Assembly: GCA_963924555.1 (NCBI GenBank)
Contig: OZ004582.1
Coordinates: 4,712,001 to 4,776,000 of the forward strand
Length of the DNA stretch: 64,000 bases
Direction: 5' to 3'
Source of the DNA: Crambe crambe
Lineage: Eukaryota; Porifera; Demospongiae; Poecilosclerida; Crambeidae
The notes below the pieces were generated by a model that was not told where the DNA came from, did not search any database, and saw nothing but the letters and a program-made list of their open reading frames with translations. The position numbers and the translations under genes are program-made. Of this stretch, positions 53,762 through 64,000 are shown one piece after another (positions within the stretch are counted from its first letter, which is position 1; each line of letters begins with the position of its first letter).

Positions 53762-54419
53762 GTCTTGGTAGAGCATAGACTGTATGTTGGAACTATATAG
53801 TCTGTGTGTGCACAGCAATTATAAAGCTAAAGGGATTATGGAACGTGCTAATTATGTACTAGACTGTTATTGTAGCTGTGTGATGTATCCCCATTAGTTA
53901 TTAAAAGTTATTACAGGGGAGAGATTTAATTGTGATCACAAAGTTCCACACACACTGAAATTTCCTGTGTCTCCAAGAGAAACTTAAGGAAACACAGTAT
54001 ATTTTTATAGGATATGCAAGGGCATGGCATATTTCACATTTTAAATAGAAAACAAGGAAACATGCCGTGCCTTCATATATCCTTATCAAGTTTCCTTCAG
54101 GTTCCAGCTAAGGTACTCAGTGACGCATCTGATGTATAATAGGAGTTCATAAAACAGTATCAACCACCCATTTTCTAATTTCTATCTATTGTCTTCAAAA
54201 TTCATCATTGCCATGACGCTAAGGGAGGGAGGAGGGGTTTGGGGCTTAGCATTATAATGATGCTATTAATTGTTGGAAAAAGCCCTCCAATTGACAGTTA
54301 AGGCAGCAGAGGAGTCTTGTTTCTTTCACTCTCGTGCCGTTCTTGTTTGTGCAAACATCAATTTATTATGAAATGGCATGATACAAAATGATTAACATTG
54401 ACCATATTATGTAGTGTAA
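53762..54419. other. Intergenic, no supported gene
   Basis: Spacer between copy B and array 2. AT-rich with no domain-bearing open frame. A G-rich patch (gggagggaggaggggtttggg, about 54226) is the only notable feature. Confidence 0.4.
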
Positions 54420-57400
54420 TATACCAACACCAGATACCAACAAATCTTTCTATTTTTAATTTTGTAGAGTGCTGTTAAGAAGCTTTAGGCCAGAAATCAG
54501 CCACTAAATTTAAGCGATCAGTGAGAAAGAACTTAAAATTTTTTTCAAAGATTGAAAAAGTTCGAATCGGGAATCGAACCCGAGACAGCACGTTCAATGT
54601 AGGAGCGATATGGGCCCGTGAAAACAGTTTTTGAATTCAAACTAAAAAGCATTACTTCTCACCAACCACCAAACTTTACTGGCTGATTTTTGGTTTGTAG
54701 CTTTGTAGCACCACGCTCTAAAAAATATATATTTTACTTCTTGATTTAAAAATACTAACTTTAGGAACTCAAAAAGTAAAGTAGATACCAACAAATCCTT
54801 CTATAAATTTGTAGAGAGTGCTGTTAAGAAGCTTTAGGCCTAAAATCAGCCACTTAATTTCAGCGGTCGGTGAGAAACAATGCCTTTTAACTCTAATGAT
54901 TCTTCTTGGAGTGCCGGCGGGACTCTTAGAAAAATTTTCAAAGATTGAAAAAGTTCGAATCGGGAATCGAACCCGAGACCGCACGTTCAATAGTACACGG
55001 TGTAGGAGCGCTATGAGATGCTGCACCTATTATTCCAAAAATGATGCTGGATATTAGGCAGATGCCTAAACACAGGAATACAATTCCCGTGTAGAATTGA
55101 GCGCGCTATTACCCGTATGATCTGCTAAAGCGCGTAAGTACGTAAATACGTCGGAGATACGCGCTAAACGCGCTTTACAGCATAATTCCGCAGAAAAAGG
55201 CGTAAAAACGGCAGTAATCTCGCGTAAAAAAACGTTTTCGAATTCAAACTAAAAAACATTTTCTCACCAACCACCAAACTTCACTGACTGATTTTTGGTT
55301 TGTAGCTTTTTAGCACCATTTTCAAAAAAAAAATACAGAAGGGTTTGTTGATATCTTCTTGATATAGCCCAGAAACTTAAAATACTAACTTTTGGGAACT
55401 CAAAAAATATAATAGATACCAACAAATCCTGCAGTAATTTTGTAGAGTGCTGCAAAGAAGCTTTTGGCCAAAAATCAACCACTTGATTTCAGCGATCGGT
55501 GAGAAACAATGCCTTTTATCTGTAAAGATTCTTAGCGTGCCGGCAGGACACTTAGAAAAATTTTCAAAGATTAAAAAAATTCGAATCGGGAATCGCACGC
55601 TCAATAGTACAGTACACAGTGTAGGAGGGATATCGGCCCGTGATAAAAGTTTTCGAATTCAAACTAAAAATCAGTACTTCTCACCAACCACTAAACTTCA
55701 TAGGCTGGTTTTTGGTTTATAGCTTTCTAGCACCACTCTCTAAAAAATTCCAGAAGGGTTTGTGGATATCAATTTTAATTCTTGATTTAGCCCAGAAACT
55801 TGAAAACTCACTTTTGGGAACTCAAAAAGTAGAGTAGATACCAACGAATCCTTTTGTAATTTTGTAGAGAGTGCTGCTAAGAAGCTTTGGGCCAAAAATC
55901 AGCCCCTTAATTTCAGCGGTCAGTGAGAAACAATTCCTTTTATCTCTAAGTCGAATCGGGAATCGAACCCGAGATCGCACATTCAATAGTACACGGTGTA
56001 AGAGCGATATGGGGCCGTGATAACAGTTTTCGAATTCAAACTAAAAAGCATTACTTCTCACCAACCACCAAACTTCACTTGCTGATTTTTGATTTGTAGC
56101 AACTCTAAAAAATTACAAAAGGGTTTGTTGATATCTATATATTTTATTTCTTGCATGATTTAGCCCAGAAACTTAAAACACTCACTTTTGGGAACTCAAA
56201 AAGTAAAGTAGATACCAACAAATCCTTCTGTAATTTTGTAGAGAGTTCTGCTAAGAAGCTTTAGACAAAAAATCTGCCACTTAATTTCAGCGGTCGGTGA
56301 GAAACAATGCCTTTTATCTCTAAAGATTCTTCTTAGACTGCCTGCGGGACGCTTAGAAAAATTTGGAAAGATTAAAAAAGTTCGAATCGGAAATCTAGTA
56401 CACGGTGTAGGAGCGCTATAGGGCCCCCTGTGATATGGCCCGGCCGTATATCACTAGTGAAATGGGCTCCCCCAGAGAAATCAAGCCCACGCACACTTGC
56501 TGGCAATCAGCTTCAAAGAGTACTTGACAGGTGGAGTATATCCTGATGCCTATGACAAGCACTCTAAGAATGGTCTTTTATAGAAGGAAGATCCAAGAAA
56601 CAAATGTTGGGCGCGTTTTATAAATTGTGACCATTAAAAAATTGGGCTGCGCATTTTATAATTTGCGCCGCGATTTATAAATTGCTGAACAGTTTATAAA
56701 TTGTGCATGAACCAGCTACGGTCTAAACAGTTAAGATTTATATGCACATGTATAATGACTATGTTATTTTGATATATTATGCCAGATTCTGCACCTATTA
56801 TTTCAAAAATTATGCTGGATATTAGGCAGATGCCTAAAAACTATTCTATGTAAAATTCAGCGCACTATAACGCGTATGATCTGATAAAGCGCGTATTTAC
56901 GCAAATACGTAGGAGATACGCGCTAAACGCGCTTTATCATATAATTCCGCTGAAAAAGGCGTAAAAATGGCAATAATCTCGCGTAATCTCGCGTAAGATA
57001 ACGTCTAGAACAGTTTTCGAATTCAAACTAAAAAGCATTTTCTCACCAACCACCAAACTCTTTGATTTGTAGCTTTCTAAGAAGCACTACTCTCTAAAAA
57101 ATTACAGAAGGGTTTGTTGATATCTATTTTACTTCTTGATTTAGCCCAGAGACTTAAAATACTCACTTTTGGGAACTCAAGTAAAGTAGATACCGAATAT
57201 CTATTTTACTTCTTGACACTTAGAAAAAATTTTCAAAGATTGAAAAAGTTCGAATCGGGAATCGAACCCGAGACCGCACGTTAAATACTCACTTTTGGGA
57301 ACTCATAAAGTAGATACCAACAAATCCTTCCGTATATTTGTAGAGAGTGCTGTTAGGAAGCTTTAGACCAAAAATCAGCTACTTAATTTCAGCGGTCGGT

Positions 57401-57640
57401 GAGAAACATTGCCTTTTATCTCTAAAGATTCTTCTTAGAGTGCCGACAAGACATTTGAAAATTTTTTAAAGATTGAAAAAGTTCGAATCGGGAATAGAAT
57501 CCGAGACCGCACGTTCAATAGTACACGTTGTAGGAGCGCTATGGGGCCGCCCGTGATATGGGCCCCCCGGCCGTATATCACTGGTGAAATGGGGGGCCCA
57601 GGGGGGCTTCCAAGGAGGGCTTCCCCAGTGAAATGGGGCC
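54420..57640. repeat. Tandem array 2 of the 0.4-kb repeat
   Basis: About seven copies with cores near 54559, 54952, 55579, 55950, 56382, 57249 and 57480, several truncated. Body sequence is as in array 1. The last unit ends in a CCCCCGGCCGTATATCACTG block like the end of array 1 (49240-49280), so the array ends are also duplicated. An AT-rich stretch with repeated TTATAAATTG words interrupts it at about 56610-56710. Confidence 0.8.
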
Positions 57641-58204
57641 CACACACGCTTGCTGGTAATTATCTTGGAATAGCTATGTCCACAAAAAAAAGATGGGGCT
57701 AATAGAGCAGGCTGAGGATCAACCAATTAAGATTGGCCTGGCGATTAGGAGAGGATTAAAATACAACAACAAAAAAACCACAATAAAAACAACAACGGAA
57801 AAAATATTGGTTGCTTGAAATTTGACATGCAGTTTCGGCAAGATGGAATGAATGTGCAAGTGTTATATTGGCTTCAAAATTTCTCAAAATAACTGATCAA
57901 AAGTAATCTTTGAGTTTGGATTTGATGGTAGGAGCATATCAATTGGTGGCAGAGAGTTCCATAATCTTGTCAGCCTGTTGAAATAGAGGTGTCTTTGGGA
58001 GTTGAAGATGTGAAGAACATAGCTATAGCTATTGGAGAGCAATGAAATAATCTAGAAGATTTGGTCACTCTATTTCTATACAACTATGCATATGAAGAAC
58101 ATAGAAGAGCAACAAATATCCTAGGAGAATTTACTTAATGATTATGATGAGTGACTATAGGAGATTTTGCTTTGTATAATTATTCTATACTCTGCTATCT
58201 ATGC

Positions 58205-58660
58205 TCTGGCTATGTTATATTGCATGCAGTGCTGAGCAACAAATTATCCTATAGGAGATGTGTCTATGGTATAGCTAGCTGTGATAATATATCCTGGTGG
58301 CGAAAATATATCCTATAGGAGATTAAGTCGCTCGTGACAGAATTTCATAGGATATTTTGTCGCCGCGACAGAATCTCCTGTTTTTTTTTCTCTTTCAATC
58401 TTTGAAAAATTTTCCAAATGTCCTGGTGCCAGTGTCACAATTTATATTGTCACTGGGAGCATAGATTAGTATTATAATATCAATGCTGGGAGATTCTGTC
58501 GCTGCGACGAATATCCTAGGAAATTCTGTCGTAATCTCCTAGGATATTTTGTCGCCGCCAGGATATGTTATCGCAGCTAGCTATAGCTACTTGATACATC
58601 TCTTACAGGATATTTTGTTGCTCAGCACTGCATTTATGACTATAATAATATAGTTAATGA
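58205..58660. mobile_element. Foldback element 2
   Basis: Second copy of the foldback at 49862-50297 with the same nested palindromes and the same position relative to the synthetase copy downstream. It was therefore probably copied with the block and did not insert independently. Confidence 0.7.
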
Positions 58661-58787
58661 AAAATATCCTCAGGCTAGGAGATAGGAGATATTGAACAGA
58701 ATAAAAATAGTGATCTCCCAGCGACAAAATAAACTGTGACGTGACACCGGAATCACTATTAGTAGGTAAAGGGTTCCTTTTATAAAG

Positions 58788-64000
<5,213 letters not shown>

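Overview
The window is nuclear animal DNA and most resembles a demosponge (Amphimedon-like). This is inferred from AT-rich DNA, abundant agctagct-type words, very short GT-AG introns (down to 49 bp), closely packed genes, a large cysteine-rich multi-pass membrane family, a death-domain protein, and a very high load of MITEs, hairpins and decayed transposons. No database search was possible; the species label is inference.

Layout. 1-1.03 kb: 3' end of a death-domain gene. 1.74-3.84 kb: an intact secreted protein joining a GH76 (alpha-1,6-mannanase type) domain to a cysteine-rich module and two somatomedin B domains. 4.25-6.68 kb (minus): an unrecognised basic, low-complexity protein in three predicted exons with an NRF-1-like palindrome upstream. 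7.9-11.3 kb: a 2.1-kb DNA transposon with terminal inverted repeats and a broken DDE transposase, then a broken non-LTR reverse transcriptase. 12.4-19.5 kb: three tandem copies of a cysteine-rich multi-pass membrane gene (copy 1 intact, copy 2 a pseudogene, copy 3 with one 1-bp frameshift). 20.3-24.6 kb (minus): a complete 13-exon TATDN1-type TatD deoxyribonuclease gene whose splice phases close throughout. It is head to head with a decayed CPVL-type serine carboxypeptidase (24.8-28.2 kb). 29.1-31.8 kb: a broken RecQ-like helicase facing a broken DUF6589-like reading frame. 32.3-34.4 kb: a 1-kb repeat in two copies ending in a palindrome with 204-bp arms. 36.5-37.7 kb: an astacin metalloprotease pseudogene.

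38.3-64 kb is a segmental duplication field. Three partial copies (A, B, C) of a bacterial/mitochondrial-type leucyl-tRNA synthetase gene (LARS2-like) lie in the same orientation. Between them are two arrays of a roughly 0.4-kb repeat with a tRNA T-arm/B-box-like core, foldback elements made of nested inverted repeats, and MITEs. Copy A lacks the 5' half, copy B has lost about 3.6 kb internally, and copy C is the longest and runs off the window. All three carry different stops and frameshifts, plus some shared ones.

The genes do not form a pathway. The main themes are tandem and segmental duplication followed by decay, and intron or flank invasion by small inverted-repeat elements. Many lesions are single-base indels, so some may be assembly errors; against this, the 13-exon TATDN1 gene, the GH76 gene and membrane-family copy 1 read cleanly.
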